64,000 nucleotides of DNA from Candidatus Fermentithermobacillaceae bacterium (GTDB taxonomy: Bacteria > Bacillota > Sulfobacillia > Fermentithermobacillales > Fermentithermobacillaceae), in NCBI GenBank assembly GCA_012842685.1, contig DUSI01000036.1, forward strand, positions 26,598 through 90,597, read 5' to 3'. Each line of letters opens with the position of its first letter. Within the stretch, counting starts at the first letter, position 1. The position numbers and the translations under genes were made by a program. Positions 37,161 to 46,900 of this stretch are shown piece by piece. The notes beneath the pieces are model-generated. The model was not told the origin of the DNA, searched no databases, and was given only the letters and a program-made list of their open reading frames with translations.

Positions 37161-37568
37161 CTATCTCAAGTTGAGGATCTTGGGCCCTAACCGCTCCACC
37201 TGTTCTACGAGTTTGAGCGCCATATCTGCCACTCGGGCCGCGGTTTGGGAGCATTCCGCTCCTTCTCCCCTACCCGCTTCGCACACACACCATATCGTAT
37301 CTCCGCGGACTACGAAGGTACCGGGCCATTTCCCCGAAGCGTTACGCTCTTCGATATACGCAATGACCCTGTCGGGGAATTGCTCGCCGGGATATGACCG
37401 CAGGACGGGTATCTCCAGGAGGTATCCCGAAGAGGTCCCTCTCACGTGGACTTCGCAGTGGTCTCTCACGAGGCGAAGGTATCCGGGAAAACGCCTTGTG
37501 AAAAACCCGCGGCTCCGGAAAACGTCATCATTTCCCGAAAAGACCTCTCCGCCGGAATCCATACGCAC
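37161..37568 (-). CDS. Hypothetical protein upstream of the Cof-type phosphatase
   Basis: About 135 residues from the GTG at 37568, which is preceded by GGGGG at 5 bases; the frame is open further upstream but would run into the rqcH start. Not recognised. Features: GTSSGYLLEIPVLRSYPGEQFPDRVIAYIEE and TFVVRGDTIWCVCEAGRGEGAECSQTAARVADMALKLVEQV, suggesting an alpha/beta fold ending in a helix. It ends 10 bases before the phosphatase start, consistent with an operon. A promoter-like TTGCGG-N17-TATAGA lies just upstream. Confidence 0.6.
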   Translation of the reverse strand: MRMDSGGEVFSGNDDVFRSRGFFTRRFPGYLRLVRDHCEVHVRGTSSGYLLEIPVLRSYPGEQFPDRVIAYIEERNASGKWPGTFVVRGDTIWCVCEAGRGEGAECSQTAARVADMALKLVEQVERLGPKILNLR

Positions 37569-37584
37569 GTATACCCCCGGATTC

Positions 37585-37622
37585 TCTATAGTTTGATGCC
37601 TTGGGTGCCGCAAATATATACT
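37585..37622. promoter_or_regulatory. Overlapping divergent promoters, rqcH and hypothetical gene
   Basis: Plus strand: TTGATG (37593-37598), 18 bases, TATACT (37617-37622), for rqcH. Minus strand: TTGCGG (37608-37613), 17 bases, TATAGA (37585-37590), for the opposite gene. The two core promoters overlap almost completely, so RNA polymerase binding should be mutually exclusive. Confidence 0.5.
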
Positions 37623-37643
37623 TCTCGCGAAGGGGGACGCCAA

Positions 37644-39431
37644 ATGGACGGCATCACTCTCTATGCTATACGTTCCGAACTGAACGGATACCTCCCGCTC
37701 AGGGTGCAGAAGATCCACCAGCCGGCTCCCAAAGAGCTGGTGTTCTCTGTATGGAACTCATCGGTCCGGGATAGGCTCGTCCTGTCGCTCGAGGGAAACC
37801 GCCCGTTTTTCGGTTTTTCAGATGAGCGCAAAGAAAACCCTCCGGTCCCGTCCGGCTTCTGCCTCGGGCTCAGGAAGCGCCTGGAGGGCGGGAGCCTTGT
37901 GGCGATCAACCAGCACAGGCTGGACAGGGTCCTGTACCTCGAGTTCATGGGCCATGACGACCTTGGCGACACGGTACCTTACACCATCGTCTTGGATATG
38001 GCCGGTCGCGGGCAGAATATCGGTCTCTTCAAAGGAGGCATCCTGGAAGCCTCGGCCATGCCGCCCTCAGGCGAACGGTTCGCCCACGGGAGACCCTATG
38101 TCCCGCCCCAGGGGGAAAGGCTTGACCTCACCTCGACCCGGACGAGCGACGAGCTCCTGGCCCATCTGGAAGATGCCCGGTCGCGCCTTAGCGACGGAAA
38201 GACCTTGAGCGCGCGAGACTTCCTCCGCTCTGCGGTGGAAGGCATGGGAAAAGAACTGGTCATGAGCACCTTGATGGATGCCGGGTTAGAGCCCGACGCG
38301 CCGCTTCCCGAGGGCGGGCTCAGGGAGCTGGCACGGGCCCTTCAGGAGGTCTCGGAGCGGCTGAGAGACTCGGCGTACTGCCCGGCTATCTACGAAGCGG
38401 CGAAGGGTATGCCGGTGTTCCACGTCATCCCTCTCCGCCAGTACCCGGTCAGGGAGACCTTCGGGTCTGTCATTGAGGGGTGCCGCGGACTCAGGGTTCT
38501 GGAGAACTTGATCCTCTCGGAAAACGCTGCCAGGACCTACGTAGAAAGCCTTTACAAGAAAGTGCAGAAGAAGCTGGAGTCGAGATACAGGGCCCAGATG
38601 GACGACCTTGCGGAGGCCCATGACTACGAGAAGTACAAGATGTGGGCGTCGCTCTTGGACTCAAACGGCGTGAGGACTCCTCCGGGATACACGGAGATCC
38701 GGTGTACGGACTATTACCGGGATCCTCCGGAAGAAGTCGTCGTTCCCCTGGATCCGAAGTGCTCGGCGAGGGATAACGCCAGGAACTACTGGGCCAAGTA
38801 CACAAGGCTCAAAAGGGCCAGGGAGATTTTGGAGGAATCCCTGGAGAAGACGCGGGCTGATCTCGAGAAGCTATCAGAAGCGGCCCAGGCGCTAAGAGAA
38901 GCAGACGACCTCGAGGGACTCGCAAGGGCGGCTTTCCTTGTGGAGGGCTTGGCCCGAAGGAGCGGCATCGACTTTAGGAGACCTAATCTCTTCGATCTTG
39001 GCCCCAAGGCGAGGCCGGAGAGGACTCCCGCCGGATCCGGGCAGAAGCCGAAGACGGAACCTGGCATCGAAGTCATCGAAGGACGAAACGGGAACGTATA
39101 CTTCGCCGGCGGAAATGCGAGGCAGAACGATTACATAGTCACAAAGCTTCGTAGGCCGGGCGATATATGGTTCCATGTCAAGAACGCGAGGGGAGCCCAT
39201 GTGCTCCTGAGGCCCAAAGGCGAGGTGGAGGACGAGGACATACTCATGGGCGCGCGGATAGCCGCCGAAAGGTCAGAAGCCCGGGCCGCTTCGAAAGTCG
39301 AAGTAGATTGGGTTCCCGCGTCGCGCCTCCGGAAGCCCCGCGGGGGGCCTCCAGGATTCGTCACATACACAGGCCAGAGGACCATAGTGGTTTCTCTGGA
39401 GGACTCTATTCCTTCCACGCCTTCCCAATGA
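37644..39431 (+). CDS. rqcH: RqcH / NFACT-family ribosome quality-control protein
   Basis: Binds stalled 50S-peptidyl-tRNA complexes and recruits tRNA-Ala to add C-terminal alanine tails. 595 residues: NFACT-N domain (MDGITLYAIRSELNGYLPLRVQKIHQP, LVLSLEGNRPFFGFS), helix-hairpin-helix region, long coiled coil (about 370-440), and the NFACT-R domain (EVIEGRNGNVYFAGGNARQNDYIVTKLRRPGDIWFHVKNARGAHVLLR). ATG 37644 with GGGGG at 8 bases matches the family N-terminus; the longer open frame from 37446 is not part of the family. Its last 26 bases overlap the convergent PyrD-like gene. Confidence 0.93.
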   Translation: MDGITLYAIRSELNGYLPLRVQKIHQPAPKELVFSVWNSSVRDRLVLSLEGNRPFFGFSDERKENPPVPSGFCLGLRKRLEGGSLVAINQHRLDRVLYLEFMGHDDLGDTVPYTIVLDMAGRGQNIGLFKGGILEASAMPPSGERFAHGRPYVPPQGERLDLTSTRTSDELLAHLEDARSRLSDGKTLSARDFLRSAVEGMGKELVMSTLMDAGLEPDAPLPEGGLRELARALQEVSERLRDSAYCPAIYEAAKGMPVFHVIPLRQYPVRETFGSVIEGCRGLRVLENLILSENAARTYVESLYKKVQKKLESRYRAQMDDLAEAHDYEKYKMWASLLDSNGVRTPPGYTEIRCTDYYRDPPEEVVVPLDPKCSARDNARNYWAKYTRLKRAREILEESLEKTRADLEKLSEAAQALREADDLEGLARAAFLVEGLARRSGIDFRRPNLFDLGPKARPERTPAGSGQKPKTEPGIEVIEGRNGNVYFAGGNARQNDYIVTKLRRPGDIWFHVKNARGAHVLLRPKGEVEDEDILMGARIAAERSEARAASKVEVDWVPASRLRKPRGGPPGFVTYTGQRTIVVSLEDSIPSTPSQ

Positions 39432-40320
39432 GATCTGAGACGGAGGCTATGCCTTCTTGCAGACAGTACATCTCCAAATCTCCGAGGATCTGTGACGGAA
39501 GGCCGGGGTTTGAGAGGAGTCCAGAACCTATGCCCACGGCCGTGGCGCCGGCCATCATGAACTCTACCACGTCCCGGCAGGAGGATACCCCTCCCATCCC
39601 GATGACAGGGACGCCTACCGCCTGGGATACCTGGTACACGCAGCTTATGGCCACCGGTCTTATGGCGGGCCCCGAGAGCCATCCCGGCAGGTTTCCCAGG
39701 ACCGGTTTCCGGGTCTCAAGGTCTATCGCCATCCCGGCGAGGGGGCCGATGAGCGAGAGGGCGTCTGCTCCTCCCTCCACCGCCGCCCGCGCTATGGCGG
39801 CGATGTCTGCAGTGGTTGGCGGGAGCTTCACTATGAGGGGACCTTTCCACGTTTTCCTCACTGCCACGGCGGCGCGGTACGAGGAGCGGGCATCCGTCCC
39901 GAAAGTGAGCCCTCCCCGGGCGATGCCCGGCTGGCCCACATTCACTTCCAGGGCGCTAACCCCTTCCACGTCTGAAAATACGGCGCCCAGCTCGGTCAGC
40001 TCATCGTAGGTGCTTCCCAAGATGTTGACTATGATGGGGACTCCAAACTGCCTGAGCCAGGGGATTTTTTCACGGGCTACCGTCTCTGCGCCCGGATTCT
40101 GCGGGTCCAGAGAGTTCAGGATCCCTGAGGGAGTCTCGAGTGTCAGAGGAGGCTGGCTTCCCGCCCGCGGCCTGAGGGTGGTCCCTCTCGTGGTGACGGC
40201 TCCAAACCGGCGAATATCTCCTACACGGGAATATTCCTCGCCGTAGCCGAATGCTCCCGAGGCGGCCATTAGAGGGTTCCGAAGGCGTATGCCGGCGATC
40301 TCCACGGAGAGGTCAACCAC
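39406..40320 (-). CDS. Dihydroorotate dehydrogenase 1B-like protein with altered active site
   Basis: 304 residues, clearly of the PyrD class 1B fold: IAGIRLRNPLMAASGAFGYGEEY, TTRGTTLRPRAGSQPPLTLETPSGILNSLDPQNPG, LSGPAIRPVAI, PVIGMGGVSSCRDVVEFMMAGATAVGIGSGLL (FMN-phosphate binding). In class 1B enzymes the catalytic loop reads NISCPN, with Cys as base and two Asn contacting orotate; here it reads NVGQPG, so the Cys and second Asn are replaced. The conserved INTL asparagine is also changed (LIGPLAGMAID). FMN binding looks intact. It follows pyrR on the same strand, but no pyrK or other pyr gene is present. A changed substrate is likelier than normal DHODH activity. Confidence 0.85.
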   Translation of the reverse strand: MVDLSVEIAGIRLRNPLMAASGAFGYGEEYSRVGDIRRFGAVTTRGTTLRPRAGSQPPLTLETPSGILNSLDPQNPGAETVAREKIPWLRQFGVPIIVNILGSTYDELTELGAVFSDVEGVSALEVNVGQPGIARGGLTFGTDARSSYRAAVAVRKTWKGPLIVKLPPTTADIAAIARAAVEGGADALSLIGPLAGMAIDLETRKPVLGNLPGWLSGPAIRPVAISCVYQVSQAVGVPVIGMGGVSSCRDVVEFMMAGATAVGIGSGLLSNPGLPSQILGDLEMYCLQEGIASVSDLIGKAWKE

Positions 40321-40454
40321 GGTTTCCCGCGCTCCCTCCAGAGCGAGACTTCCTCTCAGGCGAAAAACGCGCTTCCTTTCCCAAGAACCGTTGACCTCTC
40401 CGTGTCACGCTGGCCCCCCTCGATGCGCCTATTCCATATGGCTTTAGGCCTAGC

Positions 40455-41198
<744 letters not shown>

Positions 41199-41245
41199 TC
41201 ACCGGGCACGAGTTAAAGGAATTGCTTCTTGCTTGTCCAGCGCCG

Positions 41246-41275
41246 ATCATATTCCAGCCCCGGAGAATCAGTCAA
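41246..41275 (-). promoter_or_regulatory. SigA-type promoter of the leader ORF and pyrR
   Basis: Minus strand TTGACT (41270-41275), 18 bases, TATGAT (41246-41251); each hexamer is 5 of 6 to consensus. The predicted start lies about 60 bases before the leader ORF. Confidence 0.65.
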
Positions 41276-41284
41276 GGTCTTCTG

Positions 41285-41569
41285 CTAAGTTTCGAATCCG
41301 TCCTCCCCCAGCTCCTTTTCCCGACGTTCGTTGCGGATGAGCAGGATCTCGCCTATGGAAGCCGTCCCGAAAACGATGGCTAAGCCTATATCCACGTACT
41401 TGACCTCGCGCCCCTGGGCCATGTAAAGGACCGCCCGGCTTACTCCGGAGAGGCACAGGGACAGGTAGAAGAGGAGAGAGAAAATCCTGCTTTCCTTGAA
41501 CTTCACCAGTTTGAGGACGCCGACGACAACGGCGATACCAGAAAACACCATAGGAAGCTTCGACACCAC
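41285..41569 (-). CDS. Small membrane protein, unknown
   Basis: About 94 residues with three likely transmembrane helices: LPMVFSGIAVVVGVLKLV, IFSLLFYLSLCLSGVSRAVLYMA and YVDIGLAIVFGTASIGEILLI, and a charged C-terminal tail (RNERREKELGEDGFET). GTG 41569 is chosen since GGAGG precedes it by 5 bases; an upstream GTG at 41575 overlaps the SD. It lies between plsY and the pyrR promoter on the same strand. No family recognised. Confidence 0.75.
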   Translation of the reverse strand: MVSKLPMVFSGIAVVVGVLKLVKFKESRIFSLLFYLSLCLSGVSRAVLYMAQGREVKYVDIGLAIVFGTASIGEILLIRNERREKELGEDGFET

Positions 41570-41621
41570 GGGCACCTCCGTCTGGATGGATTAGCCGGGG
41601 TGTCCTCAAAGACCTTCAAGC

Positions 41622-42209
41622 TCAAGGCAATTCCTTCTTGGATCCCGCCTTTGCCAACTTAAGCTTTTGTCTTATGCTCTGAAGCCTCTTCAGGGCAACC
41701 GCAAAGCTGGACGTGGTGGTGAAAGCGAGCACCTTAAAAGGAGGCCTTGACGCGAGGACTACTACGGGCAACAGCACACACGCCAGCACCGCGCTCTTGT
41801 CGTGGTTCCGGCACAAGAGGTACGAAATGCCCCAGAGGGCAAACCCGACGACGACCATGGGGAGCTGGGAGAGAGCCAGAGCTCCCCCTATGAAGGTCGC
41901 GAGTCCCCCGCCGCCCCGAAAGCGAAGCCAGACGGGCCAGTTGTGACCGGCTATGGCGAACGCGGGCGTGAGGTACGGGCAGATAGGCGCCTGTGCAAAC
42001 CGCCCGATCACCGCCGCGACGTAGCCCTTTCCCACGTCGCCCAAGAGGGTGAGAAGGCCCGGGATCCAGCCGACATTCAGCGTCACATTGGTGGCGCCTG
42101 CGTTCCTGGAGCCCAGTTCCCGTATGTCGCGCCCGTCAAAAAGCCGCGTGAGGAGGAACGAACTGGGCACCGACCCTATGAAGTAGGCAAGGCCCAACGC
42201 CCACAGCAC
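41622..42209 (-). CDS. plsY: Glycerol-3-phosphate acyltransferase PlsY
   Basis: Integral membrane enzyme transferring the acyl group from acyl-phosphate to glycerol-3-phosphate, the first step of phospholipid synthesis. 195 residues, five to six membrane helices, with the family motifs GSVPSSFLLTRLFDGRDIRELGSRNAGATN and GHNWPVWLRFRGGGGLAT. In most PlsY proteins the second motif is FKGGKGVAT, so the glycine loop has lost the lysine here, although the rest is conserved. GTG start after GAGAGGT. No plsX neighbour. Confidence 0.92.
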   Translation of the reverse strand: MLWALGLAYFIGSVPSSFLLTRLFDGRDIRELGSRNAGATNVTLNVGWIPGLLTLLGDVGKGYVAAVIGRFAQAPICPYLTPAFAIAGHNWPVWLRFRGGGGLATFIGGALALSQLPMVVVGFALWGISYLLCRNHDKSAVLACVLLPVVVLASRPPFKVLAFTTTSSFAVALKRLQSIRQKLKLAKAGSKKELP

Positions 42210-42475
42210 GGCACCTCTCTCCTTTCCCGACGCGCCGGGATAGCCTGAGACCCAACAACATCCTGCGTTTATCGAGACAAGGAGCGATCCACGTTCTCGC
42301 TGCGTCCGTTCTCCGGCTCATGGAACCCTTCGACACCGGTGAAGCCGGTTCCTCCACTGCAGCCCGGGGCATCGGCGGGGCTCTCCGTCCATCCATATTG
42401 CCACGCGGACCCCAGGATGCGCGCGGCGCGGGCCACAGTCGATTCGGCCGTGAGGGATGCCGGACATCTTAGGGC
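42210..42475. other. Gap between MATE transporter gene and plsY
   Basis: 266 bases without a convincing gene. GGAACC (42322-42327) and GGTTCC (42347-42352), with CTTC/GAAG inside, can form an imperfect hairpin that could end the MATE transcript, but there is no U-tract. Nothing else is recognised. Confidence 0.4.
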
Positions 42476-43891
42476 CTAGCTGCCACTGGCCTGAACCGGC
42501 TGGGCGTGCTTGACCAGGGACTTGGTTTTCCAAGTCCCCCTTCGGTACCAAAGGTAGTTGGCTACGGCTCCTGTGAACCACGAAAGGAGCAGGGAGTAGA
42601 AGATGGACTCGGGCGCTCCGTTCGGGTTCGCCGGGCTCCTGGTGAGGTAGGCGAGACCGTAGGCGACCGGGACGCGCACGCACGTGGTCGTTATGAGGGA
42701 GATCCACATGGACGGCATGGTGTCCCCGGCGCCTCTCATAATGCCTCCGAAAACCTGGGACATGGCCATCGCCAGGTAACCGGGCGCCAGTATCCTCATC
42801 TGTCTGGTGCCGAGCCTTATGATCTCTTCCGTGGTCGTGAACATCCTGATGAGGTTTCCTCCGAAGAGAAGGATCAATGAGACCAGGACGACTTGGGTCG
42901 CGAGGCTCAGCTTGACGGCGTCTCTGGTGCCCAGGTCCACCCTGTCCATCCGGTTGGCCCCTATGTTCTGCCCGACGAAAGTCGCGACCGCCATGCCGAA
43001 CGTGAACGAAGGCATGACCGCGAACCCGTCAATGCGCATAACGGCCGTGGTGCAGGTTACAACCCTGTAGCCCATGCTGTTCGTAAGGGACTGGACTAGG
43101 ACCATGGACATGGAGAAGATGGCCTGGGTAATCCCCGCCGGGACGCCGAGGCGGAACAGCTGGCTGGCGAACTTGAGGTCCGGTTTCAGGGTATCCCTGT
43201 TTATCTCGACGCTCTCTTTCATGGTCCCGAGTTTCAAGAGGCAGAGCACCGCCGACACGGCCTGGGACACTATGGTTGCTACCGCCGCCCCGGCTACTCC
43301 CCAGCCGAGGTCCCCGACCATCCAGATATCCAAGGCCGTGTTGAGGAGCGACGCGAGGAGCAAAGTCAGGAGGGGAAAGATTGAGTTTCCGAGCCCTCTC
43401 AAGATGCCTGAGGCTATGTTGTACAGGCCCGTACCCAGGATCCCCCAGAAGATGACCGTGAGGTAATCCTTGGCGATGTCATAGGTCTCGGCGGGTGTGT
43501 TGGTGAGCCTGAGGAGCGAGCCTGCGAAAGACACTCCGATGACCGTTATCGCCAGCGACGACAGTGTGACGAGCGTCAAGGCGTTTCCGACTGACTTTGA
43601 GAGGGATTCTTTGTCTTTCGCCCCGAAATACTGAGCCACCATGATGCCCGCGCCCGTCGCGATCGCCATGAATATGACGAGGAGCAGGTTCACGACGGGC
43701 ATGGAAGTCCCAATGGCGGAGAGGGCTTCGTCTCCGATGTACCTGCCGACCACGATCGAGTCGACGGTAGCGTACATCTGTTGGGCGAAATTGCCGATTA
43801 TGAGCGGCAGTGCGAACCTGATTAGACTCTTCATAGGGCGCCCGGTGGTCATGTCCTGGGCGCCAAATAGCTGCGAGATCTTTTTGAGCAC
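42476..43891 (-). CDS. MATE family efflux transporter
   Basis: 471 residues, twelve predicted membrane helices in two homologous halves, beginning with the cytosolic leader LFGAQDMTTGRPMKSLIRFALPLIIGNFAQQMYATVDSIVVGRYIGDEALSAIG, which is characteristic of the DinF/NorM-like MATE family. The second half opens with MRIDGFAVMPSFTFGMAVATFVGQNIGANRMDR. MATE proteins expel cationic drugs or metabolites using Na+ or H+ gradients. GTG start with AAGGGTG 7 bases upstream. The substrate cannot be predicted. Confidence 0.93.
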   Translation of the reverse strand: MLKKISQLFGAQDMTTGRPMKSLIRFALPLIIGNFAQQMYATVDSIVVGRYIGDEALSAIGTSMPVVNLLLVIFMAIATGAGIMVAQYFGAKDKESLSKSVGNALTLVTLSSLAITVIGVSFAGSLLRLTNTPAETYDIAKDYLTVIFWGILGTGLYNIASGILRGLGNSIFPLLTLLLASLLNTALDIWMVGDLGWGVAGAAVATIVSQAVSAVLCLLKLGTMKESVEINRDTLKPDLKFASQLFRLGVPAGITQAIFSMSMVLVQSLTNSMGYRVVTCTTAVMRIDGFAVMPSFTFGMAVATFVGQNIGANRMDRVDLGTRDAVKLSLATQVVLVSLILLFGGNLIRMFTTTEEIIRLGTRQMRILAPGYLAMAMSQVFGGIMRGAGDTMPSMWISLITTTCVRVPVAYGLAYLTRSPANPNGAPESIFYSLLLSWFTGAVANYLWYRRGTWKTKSLVKHAQPVQASGS

Positions 43892-43990
43892 CTATTTTCA
43901 CCCTTCTTGATTCATGTCTGGATTGGTGAGTACACCTAAGCATTTTCCGATATTGAGGCGGGGAAAAGCAATACCATACTCTAGCGGGTG

Positions 43991-46900
43991 TTATGAGGAA
44001 GTCCCGGGTGCAGTCCGCCCGCTCTCTTCCGCCAGGCGCCGGACCCACTGGGACAGGGGCTCTTCGTCTGGGCACTCGGGGCACACGCGCGCCGGCCCTT
44101 CGAGAGCGGCCTCGAGGTGCTCGGCCTTCATCCGCCACTCCCAGTTCCCTTCCGGCGTGCCGGGAGTGTTCATCCGGGCTTCGCTGCCGAGACCCAGGAG
44201 GTCCTGGAAGGGGACGATCACCCATCTCGCGTCGCTCAGGTAGATGCGCCTCAGGATCCGTCTAACGAGACCTCTTCCCCCCGAGCACCACCCTGCGAGG
44301 GTGTCGTTGTCGTGAGTGCCGGAGTAGTAGACGACGTTTTCATCACGACGCTGCTTGGATTTCCCGTGTTCCTCTCGGCGGGAATACGAGGTTTCCAGAG
44401 AATGGGCATCAGCCCGGACCTTTTCCGGGGACCCTTCGAACTGGAAGACCCTCATCCCCGGGAGCCCGGTTATACTTCTGAGGCTCAGGACATCGGGCGT
44501 TATGAAGCCCAGGTCTTCGGCGATGAACGGAAGGTCGCCGAACTCTTCCCGGAGCGCTTCGAAAAACCGCTTTCCAGGTCCTTTCATCCACCTGCCGTTT
44601 TGAGATGTCTTTTCCCCTGCGGGGACTTCCCAGAACCCGGCGAATCCCCTGAAGTGGTCGAGGCGCAAGTAATCGCAGAGCTCGAGCATGCGCCGGATAC
44701 GCCCTTTCCACCAGGCATACCCATCTTTCTCCATCTCGCGCCAGCGGTAGACGGGGTTTCCCCAGAGCTGCCCCGTGGGGCTGAAGTAGTCGGGGGGCAC
44801 GCCGGATATGCTCTCGGGCCTGCCTGCCTCGTCGAGCTTGAACAGCCTCTGGTTAGCCCAGGTATCAGCGCTGTCTGCGTCCGGGTACATAGGGACATCT
44901 CCCAATATCGCTATCCCGCGGCGGTTCGCGTAATCTTTCAGAGCCTTCCACTGGCGGTGAAACACGTATTGCAGAAAACGCCGGTACTCGATTTCGTCTG
45001 AGAGGTCCTCCTTGGCTTTCTCGAGGGCGTCGGGGAATCTCATCGCAAGGGGTTCGTCCCACTCTGTCCATGAGAGCCCGCCCAGCTTGTTCTTGAGGGC
45101 CATGAAGAGGCAAAAGTCGTCGAGCCACCAGCTATTTGCCGTCACGAAGTCCTCAAAGGTTTCGCCTCTTCCATTTCCGGGCCGTTCCGGTGCCTCGCCC
45201 GTGCCTGTCGGGCGACGAGATCCCGGCCCGGCCCTAAACCTTTCCCAGGCTTTCCTGAAAAGCCTCTCCTTGATCCCGGTGACCAGGGGATAGCTTACCC
45301 GGTCCTCTCTCAGGTCGCTTTCCCTGAGTAACGCCAGCTCCGGCCAGAGGTCGTCTTCGGCCAAGAGATCCTCTTCAAGGAGCAGATCCGGACTTATAAG
45401 GAGGGGATTCCCTGCCATGACCGACGGGCCGGAGTAGGGCGAGTTGCCGGAGCCCGGAGGGTTGAGGGGTAAGACCTGCCAGATGGCGTGCCCGGAGGCT
45501 GCTAGGAAATCCACAAACCGCCTCGCCTCTTTCCCCATGTCGCCTACACCCCAGCGGGACGGGAGCGATGTGATGTGGAGCAGCACGCCACAGGAGCGCC
45601 TCGAGCCCAGGTCCGCTGGCGTCTCGGCTTTTGGGGCGGGCGCGAGCTCGCGAGGAGGTCGCCTGAAGGCGTAAAACACCTTGCCCTCCAGCGGCTCCAG
45701 CCGGCACCTTATGGATGTCCCCGGGCCATCACGGCTCACTTCTTGGCCGGAGAGCAGCTCCAGTACGGTGAGCCCGCGGCCCCCGTCTGCGCGGATCTCG
45801 GTCTCCCGGCCTTCTCCAGGACGGTTGCAGCTTTCGGCTCCCTCCCCCGGTTCCTCGGGATCCTCGTCTCCCTCCAAGTGGTTCCCCAGCAGCGGGATGG
45901 TGAACTCTTTCGCTTCATAACGGTCCCGGTTCACGCAGACCACCATCTCTTCTCCCTGGGACCGGGCCCTGAAGCCGAGCACGTCGTCGCCGATGTGGAA
46001 AGGGCTGAAGTCCCCGTCTTTGAAGACGTCGTATTCGTTCCTCAGCCATATCATCTTCTTGTGCCACTCGAGGAGTTCCCTGTCTTCCCTGCCCCAGGGA
46101 TAGGGCGCGCGGTTAAACGGGTCCGAATAGCCTTCCACGCCGGCTTCATCACCGTAGTACACGCAAGGCACGCCAGGCAAGGTCATCTGGAGGAGGACCA
46201 GCAGCTTGAGCCTCTTCACCGCCCGTTCCCGTTGGGGCCCTGAAAGCCGGTATTCTTCCCTTTCTGAAACGCTGAGGCTTCCTTCGGGGGGCGCGTCGCC
46301 GAGTATCGTCAGTATCCTTATCCTGTCGTGGCTGCCTAGTAGGTTCATAGTCGCGCGGAAGTTCTCGGGCGGGTAATTCTCGTAGAGGCTCATCATCCTC
46401 TGCACTGAGAGCTTCGCGCTTTCGTGACCCAAGATGTACCTGAGGAGGATGTCCCTCAAGGGGTAGTTCATGACGGAGTCCAGCTCATGACCGGAGAAAT
46501 ACTCCCGCCGGACCCCGTAGCTTATCTTATTGCTCGCGTCTTCCCAAACCTCTCCGATGAGCACCGCCTCTGGGTCGGTTTCTTTCACGGCTTTCCGGAG
46601 GATGCGGATGAACTCGTCGGGCAGCTCGTCGGCCACGTCCAGGCGCCATCCCCGGGCGCCTTGCCGGAGCCAGTACCTGGCCACCCCGTCCTTTTCTCCG
46701 GTAATGAACTCGAGGTAAGACGGTTCCAGCTCGTTCACGTTGGGGAGGTCTTCTTCTCCCCACCAGCATTCGTAGCGCCCGCCGGGGCGTTCCAGCCGGT
46801 ACCATTTGTAGTAAGGAGAGATCTCCGCCTGGTAGGCTCCGAGCCCCGGATAGCTGCCGTATTTGTTGAAATACTTGCTGTCTGCCCCGGTGTGGCTGAA

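Noticed and set aside
37446..37643. N-terminal extension of the rqcH frame
   Set aside because: Residues before MDGITLYAIRSEL do not belong to the NFACT family, and SD plus promoter support the start at 37644.
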